Assembly: GCA_036971475.1 (NCBI GenBank)
Contig: JBAIZL010000005.1
Location: 242,980,823-243,044,822 of the forward strand
From: Prosapia bicincta
Lineage: Eukaryota > Arthropoda > Insecta > Hemiptera > Cercopidae
Direction: 5' to 3'
Length of the DNA stretch: 64,000 nucleotides
The notes under the pieces were generated by a model. It ran no database searches and was not told where the DNA came from. It worked only from the letters and a program-made list of their open reading frames with translations. This document shows positions 21,319 to 32,919 of this stretch, piece after piece; the stretch's first letter is position 1; the number at the start of each line of letters is the position of its first letter. The position numbers and the translations under genes were made by a program.

Positions 21319-23605
21319 TATATATATATATGTGCTTATGTTTTTACCACAAACACATTACCCGTAATACTTCTGCATATACTACTATTGCATTGGATAT
21401 TCATCCCCAAACCTAGATATAACTAAGTAAGGTTATTCTTCGAGATACAAATCCATCAGCGTGTGTTTACCCATATGTACTATCACACCGAACAGTTTTA
21501 ACATTGAATCAGTTAAATGTATTCAGTTAAATACAATATATGATTAATTTATTCGTTTCTGAAAAGAATGTTTACTGACATTAATGTCAAGCGTATTTGC
21601 GTCTTTTAACCAATGTTCTGATGATGGATGAATAGTAATCTCATGAACATTATTACACAAACAAGACGGTCAGTAATTAATGAACTAATCATGAATGAAT
21701 GGATAATAAGCTTGAACCAAATGAATATTTTATGTAAAAGCTTGTACATTAACCTAGAATGCCAATGACCTTGGTACAGGTGACAGAGCCTGCGCACAGT
21801 ATTACGTGTACTCGACTAATGCCCACTTAGTCCAACTAAGGAGGAAATCTATAGGCCCCAGTGTTTTTTAGGTTGGAAAAGATCGCAAGTGATATATATA
21901 TATATGGGTGTACAAGTTCCTACAGTCCATAACGCTTAACACAATTGTCGGTTGAAAAATATTTTGGACAAAACAAAAACGTCAAATCCGGTTTCATATC
22001 AAATGCTAGCTAAGTTAAGTTAAGTTAGTTTAAGAATATCCATCACAAATTTGTTATTCCATTCCATCTCTAAGTTTTATTACACATTTCTACACTATCT
22101 TATGTCCCAGTAACACAATTAGTATATACATGAATCGTTAAATGACTCACAAAACAAAAAAGGTCACAAATTTTTTTATAAATTTAAAAAGAAAAAAGAG
22201 AGAGAATCAGTCAGGCAGTCCAAATGTTTAAAATAAACGTAGTCCCCCAGAATAAAATCCTTATTACCGTCCCGCCCAAAAAACGTCATGCCCTTCCTAC
22301 ATCCAAAAGCCCTGTTACCATATTCCTACCCGCAACTATTGTCGGTGACAGACGCTGCATAACCTCGGGGCCACCAAACCCCTTCCTTCTCTGACTGACT
22401 GACTGACTGACTGAAATCCCGGACAGAAACTGTAATTCCAAACAACAGAAATCTCCATGTATTAATTAAAAAATAACCAGTAACCAGACAAAAGGTGAAA
22501 AACATTCTATGCATCTGTTTGATGGAAATAAATCGGCCCTTGCCCCTAAAAACCAGCAGAATCTGGTACCAAAAAACACAGAAACTAAAAGAAAGGCGTA
22601 TCATCTTTTTATAACACAGTGACACAAGCTCAGCTACTTTGAGAGTCACGCAGAAGATATAAAGGAACTCGTGCAAGATGTGTATCCAATGTTCCCATGT
22701 CTTTAAGAGACTAGTCTCCACGAATCACACAATTTCCATTTAAGGGAGTATTCAGTTTTTCGATCGAATTTCGTTACAGAAGATCGATCTGTAACCATTT
22801 AAGCCCGTGATTGTGTTGACGATGATTCTCTGAACATAATAACTCCCTGGAATTATAAATCGTAGAAATTCCAATAAGTTTATTATTTGTTGTGTCTACT
22901 TTGCAGAACAAATAATATACTCTAATTTTTATTATTTCTGACATAAGAAGAACCTAATTTCATACAATATAATGAATAAGCAAACGGTCCTTCCTTGTGA
23001 TGACAGGAAGAGTTCTGTACAAAAATAACTTTCAACTTTACAATTTATAAATCGGAAACAACACTACTACATCATGTTTGAGACATCACCCCTTCATTTT
23101 ATAATACTGCAACTTCAATAACTCTCTCGGTTGAAGTTTAAAAACGTACACTCAGGTGCTATGTTTTAATGCCATGTTTTAATTCTAAAAAACTTTTAAA
23201 ATATGTAGGTTCAAGTTGATATATAAAGAAGCTTGGAATTATCAGGTTAATGACGTGTGGTATACCTAAATATTTAAAATAAATGCTAAACGTTTCAATA
23301 TGTTTAGTAAAAAATTGAAAATGTATTTCTTGCTGAAGATTAGTAATTTACTTTTTGTAATTTTCGTTATTGCCAGATTTTCATTTTCGTACTTTGGAAT
23401 CTGTACCAGATATTTTTGACATTCAGCATCAGACTAAATTTTAAAACATGTGTTCAGGAGCTTTTCTTTCATAGGTGAGAAAATGACTCGTATTCTTGAC
23501 AATTTTTTTTACACACTTGAAATTTTTAATTTATTAAAACTTATTAATACATATGAGTCTGAAATTATTAAAATATTCGTCTTCATTTTTGATAGAAATA
23601 TTTCT
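21319..23605. other. Gene-free stretch with small microsatellites
   Basis: Contains short TA runs (21319-21332 and 21892-21905) and a (CTGA)n run at 22391-22414. The long minus-strand frame at about 22326-22721 has no recognisable domain. Confidence 0.4.
22391..22414. repeat. (CTGA)n microsatellite
   Basis: Six tandem CTGA units. Confidence 0.95.
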
Positions 23606-23810
23606 ATATATTTGAGTACAGTTTTCTGCCGTTCCTAACGTTTCAACATCCTCCTCTGTTAACGCGTTTTAGAGTAACTCCATTTTCAAAACTTCAACCG
23701 TACTTCTGAGAGTACGACTGAATTTTTGAAAATGGAGTTACTCCGAAGTGCGTCAACAGAGGATAATATTGAAACGTTAGGAATGGCAGAAACTGTACTC
23801 ATACATATAC
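23606..23810. repeat. ~205-bp palindromic (foldback) element
   Basis: The two halves pair through most of their length around a centre near 23708 (GTACTTCTGAGAGTAC). GAGTAACTCCATTTTCAAAA on the left matches TTTTGAAAATGGAGTTACTC on the right, and CCTAACGTTTCAA matches TTGAAACGTTAGG further out. A few mismatches per arm indicate age. There is no coding content; the small frame across the right arm is incidental. Confidence 0.9.
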
Positions 23811-25355
<1,545 letters not shown>

Positions 25356-25505
25356 TTAAAAAACTTTGACTACCCTCAATCCAGACGATCTAACCGTCAA
25401 CTGATCCAGGATAATCTGTCTTGCTGCTTCATAACGTCTTTTCCCTTGAAAGTCTTCCTGTTTGATGTTCCTTTTGGGTCGGCGACGATTATAAATAAAA
25501 AACTG
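25356..25505 (-). other. Short coding-like segment, unrecognised
   Basis: On the minus strand a frame of about 50 codons ends at TAA (25356-25358). It carries a balanced, coding-like peptide that includes RRRPKRNIKQEDFQGKRRYE and AARQIILDQLTVRSSG, unlike the F/I/Y/N strings elsewhere in the window. A possible acceptor (AACCCAG) lies at its upstream edge but has a poor pyrimidine tract. It could be a terminal exon of a minus-strand gene or a transposon-ORF fragment. I do not recognise it. Confidence 0.25.
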
Positions 25506-26203
25506 GGTTTACATAAATGTTTTCGAACGCTTATAGACTTATCTAATTAACTACACTCTTTAACAGCTAAAAGACAAACTTCTTTTGTTGTTCTCAACCT
25601 TAAAAAATAATATTACTTTGAGAAATATAAGAACGAAACTTGACTTCGTTGACTCTATTATTGTAACTCCTATGCGACGTTCTTACTAACGTGACCCAGT
25701 TCATTTCGTTTAAACGTTAGACACCGTTTCTACGGATCCCCCTCTTCCCGAGCAGTTTTGAGACTTTTCTATTTAATTTTTCTTACTTGTACTTTACTCG
25801 TCACCATCTCTTGCGAAATCAGCCAATAGCAACACTCTATCTTTAACTTTCCATTTTTATATAAAATACCCTCTTAAAATATTTCCTAGCTCTGATTGTG
25901 AAGTAATTTTTTACTCTCTCAAAATCGCCCTCCTTTAGCTTTAAACTGACAGTTTACCAACTTATGGTACTTTGGAAAAGCCGTTACTAATTTGGCTTTG
26001 TATCTTTTTTAAAACTTTGCATAAAGTTGTCTTAGATACACTAAAATCTACATCGATCCAAAATTATGGGTGGCGTGGACTTTCCGACCGTGGGACATCC
26101 GACCACAGACACAGGCGTGGTATTTCCGATCACAAAAATTTCGTCCGTGGGAGTTCCGACCACTGACAAAACCACGTGGGGTTTTCTACCATTCAATTCA
26201 CTA
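25506..26203. other. Gene-free stretch
   Basis: No gene. At about 26065-26170 two loose copies of a CCGTGGGA..TCCGACCAC motif lie about 60 bp apart. Confidence 0.4.
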
Positions 26204-26211
26204 CTCCACAA

Positions 26212-26413
26212 TAGTGATGTGACGAGTCGAGTATTTTACTCGAAAGGTATCGAGTCAACAGAGTATGGAGTCGACTCGATTCTTATACTACCATACTCGA
26301 ATATCGACTAGGTCAAATAGTTTACGAATTCCAAAATTAGCAGGAAGCCGCTGAAACGGCAAATTTAGCAAGTTTAATCGAGTCAATGAAATACTCGACT
26401 CGTCACATCACTA
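26212..26413. mobile_element. hAT-type MITE with perfect 8-bp target duplication
   Basis: Starts TAGTGATGTGACGAGTCGAG and ends with its reverse complement; 25 bp match perfectly. It is flanked on both sides by CTCCACAA (26204-26211 and 26414-26421). An 8-bp duplication and a YAGTGATG terminus are hallmarks of the hAT superfamily. The element is 202 bp with no coding capacity. Internally ACTCGA/TCGAGT words are repeated in both orientations. The intact duplication and matched ends suggest a comparatively recent insertion. Confidence 0.93.
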
Positions 26414-26421
26414 CTCCACAA

Positions 26422-26673
26422 CAAATTATGTAAATCATTTGAAAAATATCCCTTCACATTTTATCCAGGCTTAGGACTGGCTACGTAGGTCTATAGCGCA
26501 AACATAGGAATGTTTAAATATTTTTCTTTCGCAAGTGATTAAACACTCTTGTCGTATTTTAATTGTATTATTTTACATTACTATACAGCAAGTGATTAAA
26601 CACTCTTGCCGTATTTTAAGGATATAATTGTATTATTTTACAATATGGGTAAATCAATTTCCTTAACTGGGCC

Positions 26674-26738
<65 letters not shown>

Positions 26739-28139
26739 AAGCATTATTAAATTATTTTAATAAAAATTAAATTCAACTACACTATAAGAGTATCAAGTAG
26801 TTATTTGATGTTTTATATTAGAGTGAAACATTTTTAATTTTATAATTTTAAAACTTCATTAAGGACACTGTCTTACATTGAGCCATTTGATGATTACTTG
26901 CCAAGTCCATATAAGGAGAAAGTGCGAATATACAGCAATGACAGTAGAGAGTATTTATGCGATTAAGTATTTACGGTCCAACGCTACGTGTCTGTAATCT
27001 AACGTAATTCATATCAGTTAGGCCTATAGTGATGAGTGCGAAGGTTCCTCAGAACGGAATATCAGAGAAAATCGAATAAATCTGTATCAAAGCACAGAGC
27101 AATATTTAGTAGGTAAGCAAAATATACTGTAAATGTTGGATGTATTAAGAAATAAATAATTTTAATAAACTTTAAAGACAAATAATCTTCTATCTCTTGC
27201 AATTCACCTGTATTTTGAGGTGAAATATGACAACATAGAAAGAAGTTTTACTTTTATTTAAACTATAAAGTTGGTGTTATCTGCACTTCTAATCTATCCT
27301 TTGATTTAAATGAAAATATTGGAAACAACCCCAACACCACGAAAATAATAAAAATAACAGATAATACAAGTTACTTAAGACTAAACCCTTATGTACATCT
27401 AATCACTCTAGTTTGTAACTTCTTGTTTGCTAGATTGTAATTTAGTAATCAGATACATCTAATGATGATGACATGATCATCGAAAGGTGCAATAGGGGTT
27501 TAATCTTAAGCATCTTGTATTATCTGTTATTTTTGATTATTTTTGTGGTATTGGGGTTGCTTCCAATATTTTCTTCTATAATATATTGTACCACTGTGCT
27601 GTTGATATTGTATATTCTTTCCCTGTGCCAAGAAATCACGTCTTTGATCTACTACATTTCCCCTTCTTTTAGAGTAACTAACGTCGAACGCATGAAGTAA
27701 TACCGTAACGTTTACTTCCATTTATTTACGTTAAATTATAAGTTTTTATCCTGAACAATTTACCTCTTATATTCAGGAAGAGATGCTCTCTCTCTCTATT
27801 TCCTGTAATATATAAGGAGTAAATACAATAGGTACTATACCTGCAAACAATTATTTACCTACAGATTAAATCGATGCACAATATTAACTGCGACGAATTT
27901 GTTTCTAATACTGAACGCAATTCAAGAAATGTAACTCAAAATAATAAATAACGCCCGCATTGTAGTTGTAGGCATCAGGTAATACAAAACTAAATAAAAT
28001 TGAAAAAAAACTTTAGCTGTATTCACACCAATTAAAGAGTTTGCAAAGCCTATAGGAATGTGCTTAAGAAATAAAACTCATTTAATATGGCTAGCTAACT
28101 TTACAAAATACTCTCTCTTAATGAAGAGAGTTTAAAAAT

Positions 28140-28143
<4 letters not shown>
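26422..28143. other. Gene-free stretch with a local duplication and (TA)n
   Basis: A block beginning GCAAGTGATTAAACACTCTT occurs twice (from about 26531 and 26588), followed by the (TA)n tract at 26675. The remainder is AT-rich without coding signal. Confidence 0.45.
26675..26736. repeat. (TA)n microsatellite
   Basis: About 62 bp of pure alternating T/A. Confidence 0.97.

Positions 28144-28183
<40 letters not shown>
28144..28183. repeat. (TA)n microsatellite
   Basis: About 40 bp. It directly abuts the end of the Penelope-like tail. Confidence 0.97.
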
Positions 28184-28187
<4 letters not shown>

Positions 28188-28318
28188 AATACTTATTATC
28201 TGGAGTACATCCGTTCATTCTTCAGTGCATAAATTCGCAGTTCCGACGTTTCGCTAGAATCTCATCTAGCATTGACGAGGTGAACCCAACAACAGATGAA
28301 GAGCGAGTGAACAGCGCA
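28184..28318 (-). mobile_element. Penelope-like element tail with hammerhead-like motif (inferred)
   Basis: On the minus strand this stretch reads through TGCTAGATGAGATTCTAGCG and then AAACGTCGG. A GATGA box, a short self-complementary CTAGA/TCTAG stem, then CGAAAC-GTC is the order found in hammerhead ribozymes of PLE terminal repeats. Here the CUGAUGA box has an extra A (CUAGAUGA), so the ribozyme is degenerate or my reading is wrong. It lies directly downstream (minus strand) of the Jockey poly(A), consistent with the LINE having split a PLE. Confidence 0.4.
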
Positions 28319-29600
28319 TTTTTTTTTTTTTTTTTTTTTCCCCTCCCCCCGGGTCTGAGCCCCCAAAGCCCGCTCAGCCCTCGTGGCAGCCAACCTCTAG
28401 CGAGCTGCCTCCGTCTCACATGCGCATGCGGTTAGTATCCCTAACGCGCGTGAAGGATTCAGGAAGACTGTCCATGTACCAAGCTGATGAGCTCTTTCCA
28501 TGGAAAATCAGGAGATAGTGAAATGAAACAGAACGTTAAGTGTCGCGTAAGGGCGGGATGAAAAAACCTGCCAAGAAATAACCCTGACAGGAAAAATCCC
28601 GCGATAGATCATGCAGGAACCCTGGGGGCTAGGTTGCCTTATTCTATAGGTTAGGGATAGGTAATACCTTTACATATACCTTGTTAGTGAGGCTGTGTTG
28701 TGGGAGTTTGCGTGCACTTCTTCTTCTGCAGCCTACTCGAAACTGAAATGTGCATGCAATTAAAATTAGTGCGTCCGTTGGGGCATTTCTGCGTCCCTTT
28801 GGATGTGCCCCCGCTTCATCTGAAACAAAGCAGGTCCGTTAGTTCATGCACTGAGTGTAGTGTTTATGTAGTTTCCCGAACGCACAGAATGGACAGCGGC
28901 CGTCTATGCCTATCGTGTGTGGGGTCGTATCTACCCAGTGAGGAGATTAGTGTTGATGTAGTGTGTGCGTGAGCCTGTTTGTAGAACCTAAGTGCTAAGT
29001 GTCGGATGTGTTGTTGTAAGAAAGGCACTTTCAAGTCTGTGTGTAGTATGGCTAGCCTTGTGCATCTAGGTGCCTTCGTGATTATTCTCAAAACTTTGTT
29101 CTGGAATAACTGGAGTCTGCGTGTGCGTGTATTGCCTGCGTGGCCCCAGACGGGTGAGGCGTAAGTAATAATGCTTCGCAACATGGTCACGTAAATTGTG
29201 GTGGCCGCCCGTAATGAAAGCGGGCTTGTACGGTTAAGCATAGGGTACAGTTGTTTCAGTCTGATTGTTGCTTTTTTTAATGTGTGGTCTATGTGAGGTC
29301 CCCAGGTCAGGGCCCGGTCCAGAATGACACCGAGGTACTTAGCCTGGGTCCCCCAGTGAATGTTTTCGCCTAGTAATGTTAGTGGAGTGTCAAGTTTGTG
29401 TTTGGTCCGTTTGGAGAGCAAGAGCGCCTGGCACTTGGCCACATTGACTTTTACCCTCCAGTGACTCAGCCATGTTTCGAGTGTTGTGAGGTGTTCCTGG
29501 AGTCTTGTATGTATCATAAGGGGTTTCCAGGACTGAGCGGATAACGCGGTGTCATCTGCAAATATAGCCACCTGAGTGTTTGGTGTTCCAGATAACTCTG
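28319..29600 (-). mobile_element. 5'-truncated Jockey-clade LINE with poly(A) tail
   Basis: On the minus strand this copy runs from a truncation near 29600, through the 3' half of the reverse transcriptase ORF, a roughly 520-bp 3' UTR, to a poly(A) of about 22 (T-run at 28319-28340). Just before the poly(A) is a G-rich run (GGGGGGAGGGG). 5' truncation plus a terminal A-tract is the normal product of target-primed reverse transcription. No clear target duplication could be matched between the two flanks, which may be because the flank is itself Penelope-like DNA. Confidence 0.85.
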
Positions 29601-29604
29601 CTCC
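28864..29604 (-). pseudogene. Jockey-type reverse transcriptase, C-terminal half
   Basis: The frame is open for about 245 codons to a stop at 28864. Near its start lies TPNTQVAIFADDTALSAQ, carrying the FADD catalytic box of the RT palm (the two Asp bind metal). Next come the WLSHWRVKVNVAKCQALLLS block and KYLGVILDRALTWGPHID, typical of RT motifs after the palm. The thumb-like region includes LRAATTIYVTMLRSIITYAS, followed by PVWGHAGNT. This order is standard for the Jockey clade of non-LTR retrotransposons. The finger motifs and the endonuclease/ORF1 parts are missing. The remaining frame has no internal stops, so the copy is fairly young, but it cannot be active. Confidence 0.9.
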
Positions 29605-29745
29605 TATATATGGATGAATGAAGCCACGCCCATTGACGTCAAATCACACATTGACGTTAATCCACACACACCTGATACAACCAATTACTCACATTCCTTT
29701 GCGTTTGTTCACCTTTCTACTGATAAAATCTATCGATTACACATT
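29601..29745 (-). promoter_or_regulatory. Possible promoter/terminal-repeat segment of the Penelope-like element
   Basis: On the minus strand, after the RT frame is lost, the sequence carries a palindromic CRE-like TGACGTCA followed by a GC-box-like GGGCGTGGC (both near 29630). A TATA-like CATATATAGGAGC (about 29600-29612) follows. This could be the internal promoter of a PLE terminal repeat. The core elements are visible; their use is inference. Confidence 0.4.
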
Positions 29746-30405
29746 TCCACACTGCAGGCAAATTCAAAGTATCATCGCGTTGCCTGTAAAACTGTTCATT
29801 AAACAAAAAGTAAGTGTTTTTGAGACAGTGCCTAGCCAGATCCAAGACATGCGGAGGGGGATCTTCAACAATAGACATCCTCTGAAGCACTTCATCAATG
29901 GGAACGCTGGGAAATAATGAATTGACATCCAAGCTAGCTATTATGTCACTTTCTTCAATTTGGATTCCTTGCAGCACTTGGACAAAATGTTCAGAGTTCT
30001 TGATATAGGAATCAGCCTTCGGAACCAATGGCCGCATAAGCCCAGCCAAATATTTCTCCTGTCTCTGAAGAGGTGAATTAACAGCACTCACTATAGGTCT
30101 CATAGGAGTGCCCGGTTTATGGATTTTAGGTAAACCATATAACTTAGGACATCTACAAGATTTTTTCCGAGGAATTATCCTGGATTGAGTTTCCTCATCG
30201 ATAGGAGTTTGTTTAATAATCCGCCTGGTAGTCTTTTCCAAGTAGGTGGTCGGATCTTTGTTAACAACTTTGTAATTTTCATCATTTAGGATTTCCTTCA
30301 TCTTGTCTATATAATCTGAAGTATTTAAAACAACAGTTGCGTTACCCTTATCAGCCGGCAGTATAGTAATGTCTCCATTATGTTTCAGTTTAAAAAGGGC
30401 TCTTT
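29746..30405 (-). pseudogene. Penelope-like element reverse transcriptase (partial)
   Basis: On the minus strand the frame holds, in order, LKHNGDITILPADKGNATVV (RT lead-in), KLYGLPKIHKPGTPMRPIVS (finger block), KNSEHFVQVL, IIASLDVNSLFPSVPIDEVL (palm block with the first catalytic Asp in SLDV) and NTYFLFNEQFYRQ. This order is specific to Penelope-like elements. Immediately after FYRQ the family sequence stops: the rest of the palm (the YxDD box) and the GIY-YIG endonuclease are absent, replaced by the promoter-like stretch at 29601-29745. The copy therefore carries an internal deletion of probably 1 kb or so (inferred from usual family length). No in-frame stops were seen in the remaining part. 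Confidence 0.88.
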
Positions 30406-30841
30406 TTCTCCAGGGCTGATATTAGGGTTGATATTAGAAACAAATGTAAGTCTGAAAACTGAGAAACTGGTGAAAACGTTTAATAACCTTACTGCTAAAA
30501 CTTCTGAAATTCATCGTCAGACTCTGGATCCTGACTTGGTTGTGAAGAACATCTTTATCCTCAGTGATGCTGAAATCTCTGTCCTATGTAAAGGGTTTAA
30601 CTTTGCCATTGCTCCTATCAGGCTTCCTTTAGAAGAAATAATATCTGAGGTTGAAATATCTATAGCCTACATAGATAAAACTGAAGCTGAAAAGATTCGT
30701 CAGGAGGTTGCTAGTATTTTACGTACTAACAGAATTCCGAAACCTAATTGTTATAGGGTTAGTACTCTGATGCAAGCAGTCGGTTTTTTTTCTTTTTCGA
30801 CTCAGCCAGTTGTGTCTGAGTGTCCGTATCGTTCAGTTTAG
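30405..30841 (+). pseudogene. Penelope-like element N-terminal region, inverted
   Basis: This + strand frame carries the domain that precedes RT in arthropod Penelope elements: ISVLCKGFNFAIAPIRLPLE, then an acidic helix (EIISEVEISIAYI) and EKIRQEVASILRTNRIPKPN. In an intact element this would run straight into the RT lead-in now found on the opposite strand. Similarity stops at about 30755, after CCTAAT. The word CCTAATATCAGCC also occurs at the other side of the junction on the minus strand (about 30414-30430). The two halves therefore look like one copy whose 5' part was inverted at integration. Residues after position 125 of this frame are not family-like. Confidence 0.8.
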
Positions 30842-30989
30842 ATATGTTCTACAGGATATTGTATAATTAGGTAATTTAGTTCTAGAATTTATAATATACA
30901 GTATGGTGGAAAATCTGTGTTTTCTATTAAAGATAAAATTCGTGAAATAAAACTATTAGATGCGAGAAAGACAAATAATTGCAAATGAG

Positions 30990-31055
30990 ATGGATGTAGG
31001 AACCAGAAACCTGGAGAATTTCAAACGACTATATCGCCGTAAGTTACTAACGTAA
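30990..31055 (+). pseudogene. Tigger transposase fragment (first copy)
   Basis: A 21-codon stretch, MDVGTRNLENFKRLYRRKLL plus T, resembles the conserved MDQG...(E)NFKR.YR.KLL segment following the DDE core of Tigger/jerky transposases. It ends at a stop. The same segment recurs 200 bp further on in a different version, so at least two Tigger copies or a duplicated segment are present. Confidence 0.55.
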
Positions 31056-31149
31056 GTTAAATGGATGCGGGAAGAAGTGTTCCCGAGTCCCTAAAAAGCG
31101 TAGACTAGCTAGATATCGGTGTATGGATTAAGCTACAGTATAGGCTGCA

Positions 31150-31539
31150 ATCAGGCCGATAACACTAGTTACATCATTACAAAAAACTATGGGATCATAA
31201 AACAAACAATGAGGGGATTGAAAAAGTGTTACAAACGTAAAACCTTGTTAGTGAAACAACCCATCTTCTTCTGGTTGTAAGAGCATGAACAGTGTGGGCG
31301 TGAATGAATGGCTGAAAGAGGATGAAGTTCATGAGTTTACTACCAGAGATATTATAAATCTAGTGAGCACACAACCAGCGCCTGCCGACGATTACGGTGG
31401 AAAACAAACCATGACGCGTAGAGAAGCTTTCCAGGCAATTGGCCAGCTGATCGAGTACGTCAAACATCATGACGAAGCAACAGTAGCCGATTGTCTACTC
31501 TTTAGAAGGTTTTGGGATATTTCATCAAAGAAAGTTTAA
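31150..31539 (+). pseudogene. Tigger transposase C-terminus (second copy)
   Basis: Read on the + strand, an AAIRPI block (family T-A-L-I-Q-P-M) is followed after an insertion by GIIKQTMRGLKKCYKRKTLL, the post-catalytic helix. After a stop and frame change, a clean 84-codon frame (31285-31539) follows. It contains NEWLKEDEVHEFTTRDIINL, TRREAFQAIGQLIEYVKHHD and EATVADCLLFRRFWDI, the canonical C-terminus of Tigger/jerky DDE proteins (W...DE....T..DI; EA..A...YI; EAT..D.LL.RR..DIA). The catalytic region is absent. It is transposon debris in the opposite orientation to the neighbouring PLE RT. No terminal repeats were identified. Confidence 0.78.
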
Positions 31540-32247
31540 TGAAACAAGCAAACCGCCATTACATCTTTTCCTACCAAAACTAATAATTAATCTACATATG
31601 TATGTTTAGTATAGTGCAGTATTTAGAAACTGTGCATACACGAATGTAACTAAAATTTGCTTTCAGTTCTACATTGCTATTAAAATATAATTACAATCTT
31701 CAATAATTGTAGCTTATTTACTTAAAACAATCATAAATTTACTTCCAATTGGAATGGTTGTGATTACTAAGTAGAGTAGTATATCATTACATTACCCCTT
31801 CCATATCCGGATTTTTCTCTATCCGGATTGGGCTGTCGTCACATTGATCCATATCTGAGGGGTTTTACAATTTCGTCATAAAAAGTTGCATCGTCGAAAT
31901 TAATATTTCGTATTCTCTTTCTACATTTCAAGTTACTACAAAGTATGAAGACCAAATCTTATTGAAATATGTGAATATTACAGTTATCAGTACAAGATGG
32001 TTCTAAGTGTTAGGAGTTGAAATCCTAAGCTAATAGAACTAAAATACAGTGATACAAGTCATGGTAAACGTAAACTCGTGGAAAACGACTGATAATTAGT
32101 TGCTTAGTTGTAAAACCTATAATAGTTAAACAGTTGCGTAGTTAATCGGCTCCCAACAGGGCAATGACTCCTCCAGTAAACCTCTCACCACCCGTCACCT
32201 ACCTATATTTACGTGTACACCTACTACGTCCTTGAATTTTATATAGA
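31540..32247. other. Gene-free stretch
   Basis: AT-rich sequence with no structure recognised. CCATATCCGGATTTTTCTCT near 31800 is a CCGGAT-bearing word reminiscent of Tigger sub-termini but isolated. Confidence 0.35.
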
Positions 32248-32415
32248 AGGTTTTATGCTAACGTGGCTAGAATACCTACCTTGGTTTTATGCTAAGGTGG
32301 CTACCCACCTTGGTTTTATGCTAAGGTGGCTAACCACCTTGATTTTATACTAAGGTGACTACCCACTTTGGTTTTATGCTAAGGTGGCTACAATACCCCC
32401 TTGGTTTTATGCTAG
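32248..32415 (+). repeat. 29-bp minisatellite with a hairpin in each unit
   Basis: About five copies of TTTTATGCTAAGGTGGCTAC followed by CCACCTTGG. AAGGTGG and CCACCTT in each unit are reverse complements separated by about 4 nt. The first and fifth units carry a short insertion (GAATAC, AATACC). Confidence 0.9.
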
Positions 32416-32919
32416 CACCGTTGCGAAAATTCCCGGTAAAGCTTATTTTTATCTCAGCATTTACGGAGTGAAGTCCGTTTCTAAGAATTGCTGCCGAAAG
32501 TGGACAAATAGCGTCTCAAGCAAGAGAAAAACATACTACTCTTACACGTTTAAATGTTTACATGTTTAAATTTAAAGTTTATATTTTCTAGTTATTTGTG
32601 TACTCAAAGTTCATGTACGTATGTTTTTGTAATGGCTTAGAACATGAACATTGTTTCATCTTTACTCAGTTTGTTGACTAAACTGTTCAAAGTAACAAAT
32701 GTGGGGAAAACCACACGGTTTTAAAATAATTGTATTTTCAACATACAGTTTGTAATTTTGTTCATGCGTCTCGGGGGGGTGTCCCTTGTTATGTCATCGC
32801 CCCCCAATATAAGGATGTTACGGGGGTAAAATCTATACCGCTGACTAAACATTAAGCACGGGTCACCAAAAAAACCATCAAACGATATGGTCAATGGTTT
32901 CAGGTTTTATTCAATTTGA

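Noticed and set aside
22326..22721. 131-codon minus-strand frame
   Set aside because: Rich in F, S, L and C with a (CTGA)n-derived SVSQSEKE stretch; no family match and no gene context.
28222..28419. Minus-strand small frame crossing the poly(A) of the LINE
   Set aside because: It joins LINE 3' UTR and flanking PLE-like DNA through a homopolymer and cannot be a real protein.
28700..28972. Plus-strand frame inside the LINE
   Set aside because: Antisense to the LINE 3' UTR and RT frame.
29614..29917. Two plus-strand frames over the PLE promoter-like segment
   Set aside because: Antisense to the PLE fragment; no family match.
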